Source: CAZRGV01 sp964599655 (GTDB lineage Bacteria; Planctomycetota; Planctomycetia; Isosphaerales; Isosphaeraceae). From it: DNA of 30,600 nt. Location of the stretch: positions 1 through 30,600 of the forward strand of contig CAZRGV010000075.1 in assembly GCA_964599655.1 (NCBI GenBank), written 5' to 3'. Under the pieces are notes generated by a model, which ran no database searches, was not told the origin of the DNA, and saw only the letters and a program-made list of their open reading frames with translations. Each line of letters opens with the position of its first letter. Position 1 is the stretch's first letter. The translations under genes were made by a program, and so were the position numbers. Shown piece by piece: positions 1 to 8,859 of the stretch.

Positions 1-155
1 CCCAGCGGCTTGACACGACCCGGATCAAGTGGGGAATCGTGATCTTGCTGGTCGACGTCGTGGCAATGATCTACACGACCTCGACCGGCGTCCGGCATCA
101 CCTCGACCGGCATCGCCTCGCGCATGAGGAGCCGTTGGGCCCGGTCTCGCTCTAG
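1..155 (+). CDS. C-terminal end of a membrane protein (partial)
   Basis: An open frame enters from the left edge (first full codon at 3) and stops at TAG 153-155, giving 50 residues. It contains one hydrophobic stretch (WGIVILLVDVVAMIYTT) flanked by charged residues, then a short basic, His-rich tail, as in the last transmembrane helix of an inner-membrane protein. Most third codon positions are G or C, matching the confirmed genes here, so I treat it as coding although it is too short to assign to a family. It converges on the acetyltransferase that ends at 241. The 85 bases between them hold only a weak G/C palindrome near 215-231. The function cannot be told from this fragment. Confidence 0.6.
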   Translation, partial: QRLDTTRIKWGIVILLVDVVAMIYTTSTGVRHHLDRHRLAHEEPLGPVSL

Positions 156-240
156 GCCGAGGCCGCACAGCCGGGCGAACGTCGTTCGTGCGCAAGCGGA
201 TCGCCGTGTGGATTCCCCCGGGGATCCAATCGATTCCGTC

Positions 241-1509
241 TCAGGCCGAGGCCGCGTCGAGAGGGCTCCGCCAGATGGGCTGAACGGGGAAAAGGATGCG
301 AGCGGCGTCGACCGCCGTGCTGGTCGAGGCCTCGACACCGTCCTCGGTCAGCGCCTCGTCGATGTCGATGTGCCCCATCGCCAGGCGAACAAACGCCGCG
401 GAACTGAGCGTCAGGTGCCGCCGGCTGAGCTTGTCGGGCTCGAGATTCGACTTGGGCGGCGCGAGATGAATCAACCACCGCTGATCATCGACGGTCAGTC
501 CCAGCTCGATGGGCATGGAGGCGCCCGATTGCTTCGCCCGACGGTCGAGTTCGGGCAGGATCGCCTTCAGGAAGCCACCGACATCCGGAATGTGGTACAG
601 CGACGTTGTGTTTTCCCATTCATCCTGATTGATGATGCGGCCCGAGGTCTGGCGGAACGCCTCGAGCACCGGATGGTCGGCCGGGGCGTGGACGACCACT
701 TCGGGGTAGGCGCGTTCGAGGGCTTCGGCCCGGACACGGCCCAGCAGAGCCTTCATGGCCTGGGGATGAGCCGGGTCGGAGGCGATCTCGAGAATTCGAT
801 GATCTTTGACGAAGGCGTAGCCGCGGACCGTTTCGCCCTGGCAGGCCACCCAGATCACGTGGGCGTAGCGCTGGCTGATCAGCCATCGCCAGTACTCCTC
901 GTCGCGGACGACGGAGCCCGTGGTCCGGGCGTACTGCCGGTCGTAAAGATTCATCAGGTCGCTCAGCTCGACTTGCCGCCAGGGACGGACCGACCAGGGG
1001 CCTCCCTTGGCCTCCACCAGCCCATCGCCGGTCGCCGGAAGGCTTCGGCTCGGCGCGTAGCCGAGACTTTGCCGGCCGCAAACGCCCCAGCCGAGGGATC
1101 GGTAGAACTGAGGCATGTCGGTCGTCGCGGTCTGAATCACCGCCCCGGTTTCCCTTGCGCGAACGTCGGCCAGCCGCACGAGGTTCTGAGCGAAGCCCAG
1201 GCCCCGAAACTCGGGCAACGTTCCGACCCATGTCACTCCGTTCATTCGAAGAACGGTTCCCCCGTACCGGATCTGCCGGTCGGTCAGGTGGACGTGACTG
1301 GCCACCCGGCCGTCAACCTTCACCAGCAGGCGCTGGTCGGGTCGATACGAGGGATCACTGAGCGAGCCGAGATAGACGTCGCGCTCGGGGCCGTGAAAGA
1401 CGTGCAAAAGGGTCTGGTAGACCGACTCGTGGTCGGCCTCGCTGCCCAGCACGAACTCGGCCGAACCCTTGCGGAACGGGAGCCGGTGGACCGCCGGAGA
1501 AACTTTCAT
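241..1509 (-). CDS. Eis-like GNAT N-acetyltransferase
   Basis: The 422-residue protein has a GNAT fold near the N-terminus. Its acetyl-CoA pyrophosphate loop is in VTWVGTLPEFRGLGFAQNL (about residues 92-110, RGLGFA loop at 102-107), followed by an ETGAVIQTATTDMPQFYRSLGW segment typical of GNAT motif B. A length near 420 with two more domains after the first GNAT domain matches Eis-type enzymes (GNAT, second GNAT-like domain, SCP2-like tail), whose known members acetylate amines of aminoglycosides or of protein lysines. The substrate here is unknown. The ATG at 1509 is followed directly by the conserved region. The gene is transcribed leftward, about 150 bases downstream of the gene ending at 1658. 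There is a TAAAAT-like -10 near 1590 but no convincing -35. The family call is firm; the Eis-like subclass is inferred from length and layout. Confidence 0.8.
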   Translation of the reverse strand: MKVSPAVHRLPFRKGSAEFVLGSEADHESVYQTLLHVFHGPERDVYLGSLSDPSYRPDQRLLVKVDGRVASHVHLTDRQIRYGGTVLRMNGVTWVGTLPEFRGLGFAQNLVRLADVRARETGAVIQTATTDMPQFYRSLGWGVCGRQSLGYAPSRSLPATGDGLVEAKGGPWSVRPWRQVELSDLMNLYDRQYARTTGSVVRDEEYWRWLISQRYAHVIWVACQGETVRGYAFVKDHRILEIASDPAHPQAMKALLGRVRAEALERAYPEVVVHAPADHPVLEAFRQTSGRIINQDEWENTTSLYHIPDVGGFLKAILPELDRRAKQSGASMPIELGLTVDDQRWLIHLAPPKSNLEPDKLSRRHLTLSSAAFVRLAMGHIDIDEALTEDGVEASTSTAVDAARILFPVQPIWRSPLDAASA

Positions 1510-1657
1510 GAATGTACGACCAACAATTGGGGCAAAACGGGTTCTCCCAACCCGACCGCGAGCCTGGAGAACCGGCCGACCCTTCTATTTTAGAGAGACG
1601 AGGACCGCTTCGCCTCAAGCAAGTTGGAGATTCTTGTCAGTTTTTCGGTTCGAAGCG

Positions 1658-3268
1658 CTATCGAAGGGAAAGCGAGGGTAGTACGCCAGCGATCGCGCCT
1701 CGAAATCGCGACCTCGAGTGCAAAACGAAGGAATACTCGCGACTCCTCGCCACAGCGTTCTGACTCAGGATGCTCCGCAGTTGGTTGCGTTCGGTCGTGG
1801 CCGCTTCAATCCGAGACTGGACGGCGGACCGAAGCGCGGCATTACATCGCTGAATCGCGTGAAAGCGCGCCACCCGCTCTCGCCTCGTGGCCTGTGGGGC
1901 GCCGATGGCCGCTTGCTTGGCTTCAACCCATGAACGCCAATCCGGGGACAAGGCGTCTGGGAGGTGTTGATCCGGATTGTACGTCAGGTCACGGATCAAG
2001 CGTTCGACCTCGTGAAGCCGTGATGACGCCGACGGATCATCCGGCAGTCCGAGCCAGAGGGTCATGGAAAGCGTCAAGTAACCCGGAGGCTTGATCCCGA
2101 AGAAGGTCCGGGCGATCTCGTCGCCCAGCTCGTCGTACTTGGCGCCGCCGATCCCGTGCAAGAACAGGTCGCCCAGCAAGAACCGGGCGAACATTGTGGT
2201 CGTCAGCGCTCGGGTGCGGAGCCGAATGCCCCGCGTGGGAAGGTCCCGCAGCCGATCGACCGCGCAGCACGCTTCGCGATCGGCCGTCAGCGGAATCTCG
2301 ACGAACGGCGCGTTCTCCCCAGCGATCCGAAGCTCCATCGTCCGGCCGAGCTGCCTGGCCAGCAAAGGCCGACGTCTTGGATCGGAGGCACGCCAGACCC
2401 AGAACGGCGCTTCGAGCCAGTCGTCCTCGACCGCGAGGCTTGGCACCGGATGGTTCTTGCTCCGGATGTGATAAAGCTGTCGGTAGCGTCGCAAGGCGTT
2501 GTTATGCACGTTCTGAAACCGAGGAAGCTGGGCGAGCAGGTGCGACGCGAACCAGAGGAACGCCTCAGTTTCACAGACCGCGCTCAAAGGAACACACCAG
2601 TTGTGAACGCCCCACTGTCCTTCGAGCCGTCGACGGCCCGCGGCGAACCGAAGGCCCGCGCGATTCGTCTCCTTGACCGACTCCCGCACCAGCGGCCAGA
2701 ACTCGTCGAGCAGCGGGTCGTCCACTTGATCTTGCAGTGCCTCGCGAACCCGGTCGGCGAAGGTGGCGAACTTCGCCTCGTTGGTGACCGTCCAGTCTTC
2801 ATACGGAATTTCTTGGGTCCAGTCGTCGAAGTCGACTGACGAGGTGCGAAGAATTCCATCGTTCCGAATGGGGACCCGAATCGAGGCCCAGCGCGGTGTG
2901 TCGTTGTCGACGATCAGGTTCAGGCCTGCGCCCTGGTTTTCGATCGCCAGCGACGCCGTCGCGAAGTTCTTGATCCAGACCCCCGGATGGAACAGTTCAG
3001 GCTGATGCCCGGTGACGATCAAGGGCGACGACGGACCGGGCTCGGCCGGCAGGTCGAGACCGAACCGTTCGTGGTGATTCTTCGATGCCGCCAGGATCTG
3101 TTGGCGGGCCATCGCTCGCAGCCGCCCAGCGTGACGGCCCTGAAAGTCATGGTCCCAGCCCCTGAGCAATTCAAGGTTGCCGGCCAGGACCGAACCCGCC
3201 TCCGAAAGCGGCGGTTCGGCCAGCACGCCGCCATCGCTGGAGGGAGCACGAAGGCGGTGCGGTTCCAT
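1658..3268 (-). CDS. Conserved protein of unknown function, remote BshC resemblance
   Basis: A 536-residue soluble protein. I recognise no firm family. The N-terminal half holds VTGHQPELFHPGVWIKNFA, which recalls the VTGQQ-x-LF-GP motif of BshC, the cysteine-adding enzyme of bacillithiol synthesis. The C-terminal half has FLHGIGGAKYDELGDEIAR and a predicted coiled region (residues about 430-530, rich in Arg/Glu/Ala). The resemblance to BshC is only local, so this is a hint and not a function. The ATG at 3268 overlaps the TAA of the upstream glycosyltransferase (3270-3268) as TAATG, so the two are probably translationally coupled; a TTG three codons earlier (3277) is less likely. It lies last in a two-gene leftward unit driven by the promoter near 4073-4100. 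Confidence 0.75.
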   Translation of the reverse strand: MEPHRLRAPSSDGGVLAEPPLSEAGSVLAGNLELLRGWDHDFQGRHAGRLRAMARQQILAASKNHHERFGLDLPAEPGPSSPLIVTGHQPELFHPGVWIKNFATASLAIENQGAGLNLIVDNDTPRWASIRVPIRNDGILRTSSVDFDDWTQEIPYEDWTVTNEAKFATFADRVREALQDQVDDPLLDEFWPLVRESVKETNRAGLRFAAGRRRLEGQWGVHNWCVPLSAVCETEAFLWFASHLLAQLPRFQNVHNNALRRYRQLYHIRSKNHPVPSLAVEDDWLEAPFWVWRASDPRRRPLLARQLGRTMELRIAGENAPFVEIPLTADREACCAVDRLRDLPTRGIRLRTRALTTTMFARFLLGDLFLHGIGGAKYDELGDEIARTFFGIKPPGYLTLSMTLWLGLPDDPSASSRLHEVERLIRDLTYNPDQHLPDALSPDWRSWVEAKQAAIGAPQATRRERVARFHAIQRCNAALRSAVQSRIEAATTERNQLRSILSQNAVARSREYSFVLHSRSRFRGAIAGVLPSLSLR

Positions 3269-3984
3269 TAACGGCAACCTCCGGCCACCGCCAGTCCGGA
3301 ATCCTTCAAGGCCCTCTGGAACACATCCCGGTAATGCTGGAGCCGATAGGACGCGTCATCCAGCGACCCACCAAACGCCCGCTTCTCATCGAGGTAGATC
3401 AGGGGAACCGGGACCTCGACCACCTTCATCCCCTTAGCGGCGGCCTGCACCCACACCTGAAGGGGCATGGCGTAACCGTCGTCGGTGATGGTCAACTGCC
3501 TCAAGGCCGAGGTCCGGTACGCCTTGAACCCACAGAACGCGTCGGTCAGGCCAAGGCCCAGGCATTCGTTCAACCAGCGAGTCACCTCGACGTTAATGGC
3601 CCGGCGTTCCTCCGGCGGCCGTTGCGAAGGGTCAAACACCTTCAGGTAGCGGCTACCAGAAACGAGGTCCGCCTCGGCCAACGGGGCCGACACTTCGGGA
3701 ATCCTTGATGGCTCGTGCTGGCCATCGCAGTCGAGCGTCACCAGGCCGTCGTAACCGGCCTCGATCGTGTAACGGAAGGCACTCTTCAGTCCTGCTCCGT
3801 AACCTCGATTCGTCTCGTGCCGGATGACGTGAACCTGAGGAAACTTGCGAAGCAGTTCTGGGGTTCGGTCCGTGGAGCCGTCGTCGACGACCAGCACGTG
3901 CTCCGCGTAGCGCAGGACCTCCTCCAGAACGGGCTCGAGGTGAGCGTCTTCGTTGTAAACGGGGATCGCGGTCAACAAACGCAT
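3268..3984 (-). CDS. Family 2 glycosyltransferase, polyprenyl-phosphate sugar transferase type
   Basis: The 238-residue protein is one GT-A domain of the dolichol-phosphate-mannose-synthase-like type. It opens with MRLLTAIPVYNED, then VLVVDDGSTDRT (nucleotide-binding DDGS at 34-37), NRGYGAGLKSAF, the metal-binding DCDGQHEPSRIPE (85-97), VSGSRY, and an acceptor-side FCGFKAYRTSAL. Family members move a sugar from a nucleotide donor, usually onto a lipid carrier at the inner membrane; no transmembrane tail is present here. I chose the ATG at 3984 because the GT fold begins at once. An in-frame ATG at 4050 would add 22 residues with no family features. The open frame runs back to 4275 (GTG), but that start lies upstream of the likely promoter (4073-4100). 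It is coupled to the next gene by a one-base overlap. Confidence 0.88.
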   Translation of the reverse strand: MRLLTAIPVYNEDAHLEPVLEEVLRYAEHVLVVDDGSTDRTPELLRKFPQVHVIRHETNRGYGAGLKSAFRYTIEAGYDGLVTLDCDGQHEPSRIPEVSAPLAEADLVSGSRYLKVFDPSQRPPEERRAINVEVTRWLNECLGLGLTDAFCGFKAYRTSALRQLTITDDGYAMPLQVWVQAAAKGMKVVEVPVPLIYLDEKRAFGGSLDDASYRLQHYRDVFQRALKDSGLAVAGGCR

Positions 3985-4072
3985 GGGGCGCCCCGGTTTG
4001 AGTCGTCCGATGAAATCGGAGCGTTCGTGAACGTTCCACGAAGATCGCATGAGCAATCCCCGCGCATGCCGC

Positions 4073-4100
4073 ATTTTAGACCGCAGGGAAGTGAAGTCAA
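4073..4100 (-). promoter_or_regulatory. Sigma-70-type promoter for the glycosyltransferase pair
   Basis: On the minus strand, TTGACT (4100-4095) and TAAAAT (4078-4073) are separated by 16 bases, each matching the consensus hexamer at five of six positions. Transcription would start near 4066, upstream of both candidate ATGs (4050 and 3984) and downstream of the long GTG start at 4275. This is a sequence match only. Confidence 0.55.
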
Positions 4101-4169
4101 CGATACGGGGCGCTCTCGCCGGCAGGCGGTGACACGCCTCCATGTCGCCTAGGCGAGAGGGACAACCCC

Positions 4170-4199
4170 TTGACCGACCGGTGGATACGACCCTAGCAT
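4170..4199 (+). promoter_or_regulatory. Sigma-70-type promoter for the large membrane protein gene
   Basis: TTGACC (4170-4175) and TAGCAT (4194-4199) are separated by 18 bases, matching the consensus at five and four of six positions. The predicted start near 4206 leaves a leader of about 60 bases before the ATG at 4268. It lies back to back with the leftward promoter at 4073-4100, so this is a divergent control region. Confidence 0.45.
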
Positions 4200-4267
4200 G
4201 AACCCTGCGTTTTCGTCCGTCGGCATTTTCGCCGCCCGATCTTCCGCCGTACCTGGCGCATTCCGCA

Positions 4268-7200
4268 ATGACCACACCTGAACCGACCGAATCGACCTTG
4301 GAGAACGAGGCCGCCGCCGAGGCGTCGAATGAGGAGGCGACCTCCTCGCCAGCGCCGCCGGAGCCGATGACCCCGGAGCGGGTGACGGCCTGGAACCGCT
4401 ACCTCGATCGTTATGTCGCGGGCGGTGTGCTTCTGCTTGTCCTCATCGCTTCGATCCACCCGATCGACAGCGCCACGATCTGGCCGCTGTTGAAGTCGGG
4501 TCAGCTCATCACACAGCAAGGACCGCTGACCCAGGACCCGTTCTCCTACACGATGGAGGGGAAGACCTGGGTGAACATCCCCTGGCTCTTCGAGGTCGTC
4601 AACTGGCTGGCCTACGACCTCTCCCATCGCGCCTTCAGCACCGATCCGTTCCGCGCCGATCAAATCGCCGCAGGGGTGCTGGTTGGCTTGAACGCGATGG
4701 TTCTCGGCCTGACGGCCCTCTTGCTCTTCGCGGTGCGACACCGAGGTCCCGGCCTCTGGTGGGTGGCCGTTTGCGTCATGCTGGCGCTCGGAGGCATCGT
4801 CATTCCGTCCAATGCCAGTGGCTTGACGCTCGTCGTGGGAGGCATCGCCGGACGGCAGCTCGTGCCGAGCCCCGAAACCTGGGGGATCGCCCTACTGGCG
4901 ATCGAGATCCTCTTGCTTCACTGGGCGTCCAATCTCGGTCGGCGAGGGGCCCTGTTCGCCTTACCCGTCGTCTTCCTTCTTTGGGCGAATATCGACACGT
5001 CGTTCCTGTTTGGCCTGTTTGTGCTGGCGGCCTGGATCATCGGCGACACCCTGCGCCCCGCCAGAACGCGAAACCGGCCGGACGGCGAAGCGGACCGCAA
5101 GATCACGTGGACCCTGGGGCTGGCGGTCCTCGCGGCGAGTGTAGTCGCGTGCGTGCTGAACCCCTCGTTGCATCGCGTCTTCGCCGTCGCGGCCGAGCCG
5201 TACATTCACATCGTTCGTCCTCCCGAAGTTCTGACCCAGGACCAGCTCTCCTTTTTCTCCACCCGGAGCCAGGAATACTTCAACCGGATCGGCGGTCCGG
5301 GCGCTGCGAGGGTCCAGGTGGCCTATTACCTGATCGCGGTCTGGATCGGACTGATCTCATTCGGCCTGAATCGCAAGCGTTTTTCACTCGGACGCTTCCT
5401 TGTGTATGTGCTCGCGTCGCTGCTCTGGGCCGGTATGATCGTCCTGGCGCCGTTCTTTGGCGTGGTCTTCGCCACAGTGTTGGGGCTGAACGGCCAGGAG
5501 TGGTACCTCGATCGGTTCGGAACCGAAGGACGGCTGGGCCGCGGCTGGAAGCTCTGGTCCGACGGCGGCCGCGCGGTGACGATCCTGATCACGCTCGCGT
5601 TCATCCTCGAGGCCGTGACCGGCTACGCCAGCGTGACTGGCGAGCCCCCCTTCGGCTTCGGGGCTGAGACCGATCAGTTCGCCTTCGAGGCCGCCGACGC
5701 TCTGCGAGAGTCTGGCATCCAGGGCAAGGTCCTGAACCTCACGCTGGCCCATGGCGACGCCCTCATCTGGCGCGATCCCAAACACAAGACCTTCATCGAT
5801 AGCCGAAAAGGTCTGTTTCCCAACTCACTCCGCCAGACCCTTCAGGAACTTCGAGGCGCCCTGAGCAAGGACGACCGGAATCGATGGGAGCCAATCATCA
5901 AGGAATACGGCATCACCACCGTGATGGTTTCCCCCTCGCAGGACCGACCGGTCTACGAGGGGCTCTCGCGGAGCCCGCACTGGCTGGCGTTCTACGACGA
6001 CGGCAACGCGGTCCTCTTCGGCCGGGTTGATAGCGCCAGCCCGGACTCGACCATCGTGAAGGAGCGACGGCTCGACGCCGGAGACATCGTCTACCATCGC
6101 CAGCAGTCGATTCCCGTTCCCGAGCGTCCCCCCTCGCCGATGACCTGGATGGATCAGATCCTGCGGAGCCGCGCCCTGAAGCTGCCGCAACCACACGTCG
6201 CCGCCGCGCAACGTTGGCTGACGCCTCCTGAGGAGGCGTCACTGTCGACCGACGGGACGCTCGACCCGGCGCGTTGCTTCATGGCCATCCGGGAGGCACG
6301 CACCGCCCTGGCGCGCAATCCCGACGACACCTACGCGTTCCGAATTCTTCAGACGGCCTACCTCGCCCTGACGCAGTCTGAAACCTCCATCATCAACCGT
6401 CGGCTCTCCGATCAGTCGGGACCGAAAGAACGGTTCGCGCTTCGCTCGGCTCAGGGAGCCGCGGCGCTGAACTACCTCGCACCCAACACGCCTCCCTTGA
6501 ATATTCCGGACGCGTTCTCCAGGATCCAGGCCCAGTTCCTGGCCGAAATGCAGGCCGAAACCATGGAACCGGCCCCCTCCGAGAGCGAGACCTCCCCGGA
6601 TTACTCGCAATACTTGACCTTCCGTTACCGCCAGCGCATCGCGGCCTTGAATTACGCCATTCAGACCACTCCTCCTCCGAACACGCTCGACGCTCGGCGC
6701 GAACTGGCCTCGTTGAACGTGGAACTGTCGATGCTCCACCAGTCGCGTCAGGCGTTTGACCTGGAGCGAGATCGCCTTCAGGCCGCTCGCAATCTGCTGC
6801 CCGCCTCTGAGTTCCCCGAGGAACTCCGCCAACGCCTGGCGCAGCTCAACGAAAGCATCGAGCAGTTCCAGCAGCAGCTTGCCGATTTCGCCGCCGCGCA
6901 ATCGGCCGGACCCGTCGAACGGGCTCAGCTCGCGCAGCAGAACGGCTTTCCAGGCATCGCCATCGAGGAACTCCTCGCCGCGGAGAGTTCGGGTGTGAGC
7001 ATGGCCGCGGTGCGATGGAGGCTGGTCGATCTCTACTGCCAGATCGGCCAGCCGGACGAGGCCTACAACCTGCTCGACACCACGAACGTCAATGACCCGT
7101 CTCTGGCCACGGGTCCAGGCACTGCGGCGTATCGTCAAGGTCTGGTCAGTTTCCTGCTCGGCTTCTACGGCAACGCGGCCTTCTTCTGGCAGCTTCACGC

Positions 7201-7804
7201 CCTGCCACAGTTGCAGGCCACGCAGAGCGTCCAGGCCCTTTCAGCCGTTCGGGGTTTCCTCTTTGGAGATGCCGAGGGCTTGACCCGATCAACCCTCGAG
7301 TTGACCGGCTCACCGGGCGCTCGAGGCCTCGTCCAGACCGAGGCGATGTGGGAATCCGACCTGGCGTTCTGCCTCCTGGAGTCGGGCCTCCCGCAGGACG
7401 TCGTCGACGAGAAAGGAAAAGTGCTCCAGGAAGGGGCCGTTACCCACTTCAGGAAAGCGCTCAAGCTCGATCCAAGGATGCCGATCCGTCCCTTGATCGC
7501 CTACTACCTCGAGAAGCTCGGCGCCGAGGTGCCTCCGATGCCCGAGCCCAAAACGCCCGCCGAATCCACCGCACCGGCGGAAAGCACCCCCACGGAGAAG
7601 GCCGCTGAGCCAGCGACGGCGCCCGTGGAAGAAGCCCCGAAGCCGTCGACGGAGGAGGTGGCTCCAAAACCTGCGCCGGACTCTGAGACCAAGGATAAGG
7701 CCGAGCCCGAGCCGAGGCAGCCTGTGAGTGAGCCCTCGAAATCCGACACGGCGAAACCGGCGACGGACGAATCGGTGTCCGGCAAGCCGGAACCCAAACG
7801 CTAA
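4268..7804 (+). CDS. Large polytopic membrane protein with helical-repeat C-terminal half
   Basis: The 1178-residue protein has three parts. Residues 1-45 are an acidic, Pro/Ala-rich cytoplasmic leader. Residues about 48-455 hold roughly ten hydrophobic helices and, between the first two, QDPFSYTMEGKTWVNIPWLF, a loop resembling the first external loop of GT-C-type bacterial membrane proteins. The rest is soluble: a mixed domain to about 600, then TPR-like alpha-helical stretches (for example 670-1090, with NPDDTYAFRILQTAYLAL and FRKALKLDPRMPIRPLIAYY), and a tail from about 1095 made of Pro, Glu, Ala, Lys and Thr. The fold suggests a membrane glycosyltransferase or scaffold with an external interaction module, but no catalytic residues can be assigned. 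ATG 4268 lacks a clear Shine-Dalgarno. It is monocistronic, ending at a repeat-rich spacer. Confidence 0.85.
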   Translation: MTTPEPTESTLENEAAAEASNEEATSSPAPPEPMTPERVTAWNRYLDRYVAGGVLLLVLIASIHPIDSATIWPLLKSGQLITQQGPLTQDPFSYTMEGKTWVNIPWLFEVVNWLAYDLSHRAFSTDPFRADQIAAGVLVGLNAMVLGLTALLLFAVRHRGPGLWWVAVCVMLALGGIVIPSNASGLTLVVGGIAGRQLVPSPETWGIALLAIEILLLHWASNLGRRGALFALPVVFLLWANIDTSFLFGLFVLAAWIIGDTLRPARTRNRPDGEADRKITWTLGLAVLAASVVACVLNPSLHRVFAVAAEPYIHIVRPPEVLTQDQLSFFSTRSQEYFNRIGGPGAARVQVAYYLIAVWIGLISFGLNRKRFSLGRFLVYVLASLLWAGMIVLAPFFGVVFATVLGLNGQEWYLDRFGTEGRLGRGWKLWSDGGRAVTILITLAFILEAVTGYASVTGEPPFGFGAETDQFAFEAADALRESGIQGKVLNLTLAHGDALIWRDPKHKTFIDSRKGLFPNSLRQTLQELRGALSKDDRNRWEPIIKEYGITTVMVSPSQDRPVYEGLSRSPHWLAFYDDGNAVLFGRVDSASPDSTIVKERRLDAGDIVYHRQQSIPVPERPPSPMTWMDQILRSRALKLPQPHVAAAQRWLTPPEEASLSTDGTLDPARCFMAIREARTALARNPDDTYAFRILQTAYLALTQSETSIINRRLSDQSGPKERFALRSAQGAAALNYLAPNTPPLNIPDAFSRIQAQFLAEMQAETMEPAPSESETSPDYSQYLTFRYRQRIAALNYAIQTTPPPNTLDARRELASLNVELSMLHQSRQAFDLERDRLQAARNLLPASEFPEELRQRLAQLNESIEQFQQQLADFAAAQSAGPVERAQLAQQNGFPGIAIEELLAAESSGVSMAAVRWRLVDLYCQIGQPDEAYNLLDTTNVNDPSLATGPGTAAYRQGLVSFLLGFYGNAAFFWQLHALPQLQATQSVQALSAVRGFLFGDAEGLTRSTLELTGSPGARGLVQTEAMWESDLAFCLLESGLPQDVVDEKGKVLQEGAVTHFRKALKLDPRMPIRPLIAYYLEKLGAEVPPMPEPKTPAESTAPAESTPTEKAAEPATAPVEEAPKPSTEEVAPKPAPDSETKDKAEPEPRQPVSEPSKSDTAKPATDESVSGKPEPKR

Positions 7805-7834
7805 GCTGGGGGACGGGGCTGATGTGAGTTTTTC

Positions 7835-7910
7835 GGGTGCCACTGGTCGTCCTCGACCAGTGTCCCGCGGCTCAGGCCAGAGCACTGGTCGGGGACGACC
7901 AGTGGCACCC
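7835..7910. repeat. Composite palindromic repeat (REP/BIME-like)
   Basis: Two 28-base arms (7835-7862 and 7883-7910) are inverted copies of each other with one mismatch, separated by 20 bases. Each arm is itself a hairpin: CACTGGTCG, a four-base loop, then CGACCAGTG (7841-7862 and 7883-7904). The arrangement can fold as two small hairpins or one long stem. It sits 30 bases after the stop of the large membrane protein gene. The layout is that of bacterial intergenic mosaic elements; whether it recurs in this genome cannot be seen from the window. Confidence 0.8.
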
Positions 7911-8001
7911 CAGACCGGAACGCAAAGCGGAATGACTCGGTCCAGGTGTTTAGTCGCCGAGCGAGCTCGTTGCTCGTTGTGGTTCAAGAGCGATCGGCCG
8001 A

Positions 8002-8038
8002 GGGCCTGGGGTTTGTGGTTTCTCGAAACCCCAGGCCC
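8002..8038. terminator. Bidirectional terminator-like hairpin between convergent genes
   Basis: GGGCCTGGGGTTT (8002-8014) pairs perfectly with AAACCCCAGGCCC (8026-8038) over 13 bases with an 11-base loop. It lies 10 bases past the end of the leftward gene at 8048 and downstream of the rightward gene ending at 7804. There is no long T tract on either side, so termination efficiency is uncertain. The bases from 7911 to 8001 show nothing else I can name. Confidence 0.6.
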
Positions 8039-8047
8039 GTCGTGTCT

Positions 8048-8734
8048 TCACTTCTCGTTCGGAATCAGCTCGACGTTGTCGATCCGGCAAACAACGTCCT
8101 GAAAATCATCGTTGGTGGAATACTCCCAGCCGATCAGGTAGCTGTGCGGCACGATCTTGCCCGTTGTCTTGTCACGATAGGGGTAAATCATGGCCTTGTA
8201 CGGTTGCTTGGCGAGCCTGGGGTTGTTCGAGGCCACCATGGCGGGCTCGCTGAAGACCGCGTCCTTGAACTGGTCGTTCGCGATGTAGAGACCAAAGGGG
8301 GTGTCGCCAGGATCGAAACGGATGGTGGAGTTCTCCATCAGCTTGGGCGTGAGGTTCGTGCCTGACTCGACGTCCTTGCCCGTGCTGCGGAACTTGTAGG
8401 ACCAGAGTTCCTTCATCTTCGGCTGTTTCGGGTCGTCGCCGTGGAGGTAGAATCCGCCTCGGATCACGGCTTCGAGGCCAAGCGCGATGACCGGCTCGAA
8501 CGTCACGGGCCCGTCGCCCGCCTTGCGGAAAAGGCCAGGCGTCGCCTCGGGTGTCGTCTTGACCGGGTTCAGCAGGTCGTCGAACATCTTCAAGCCGTAC
8601 AATCGGTCGAGAATCACGAGCCAGTCGGGCTCGCTGGGGCCGGGCTGAACCTTCGGCTGCTTCGCGGTCTGGGCGAGGCCAGCCTGGCCAATCAGGAGCA
8701 GGCCGATGAGGGTGGGAACGAGCGGTCGTCGCAT
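8048..8734 (-). CDS. Secreted protein of unknown function
   Basis: A 228-residue protein beginning with a clear signal peptide (MRRPLVPTLIGLLLIGQAGLA, cleavage near residue 21-22). The mature part is a compact beta-rich domain with motifs such as LMENSTIRFDPGDTPFGLYI and a C-terminal DVVCRIDNVELIPNEK, which looks like one edge of a jelly-roll or similar fold. I do not recognise the family. The ATG at 8734 is chosen because the signal peptide begins there; a GTG at 8776 would add 14 residues before the basic n-region. It is divergent from the hydrolase gene at 8860 with a 125-base spacer, and ends at the hairpin at 8002-8038. A role in the periplasm or outside the cell is inferred from the signal peptide alone. 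Confidence 0.75.
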   Translation of the reverse strand: MRRPLVPTLIGLLLIGQAGLAQTAKQPKVQPGPSEPDWLVILDRLYGLKMFDDLLNPVKTTPEATPGLFRKAGDGPVTFEPVIALGLEAVIRGGFYLHGDDPKQPKMKELWSYKFRSTGKDVESGTNLTPKLMENSTIRFDPGDTPFGLYIANDQFKDAVFSEPAMVASNNPRLAKQPYKAMIYPYRDKTTGKIVPHSYLIGWEYSTNDDFQDVVCRIDNVELIPNEK

Positions 8735-8859
8735 GGAGAAAGCTCGCAAGTCGTTCAGGGTTTTGGTGTGAGCCACGTCGATCGGCCCACTCTAACGCGC
8801 CCGCGTCTCCAGACAAGGGACCAGGACGTGCCGTCGATCGTCCGGCGAGGAGATCTTCC

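Noticed and set aside
124..1593. Long + strand open frame over the acetyltransferase
   Set aside because: It is the antisense shadow of a recognisable GNAT gene in a high-GC codon context; its product has no motif.
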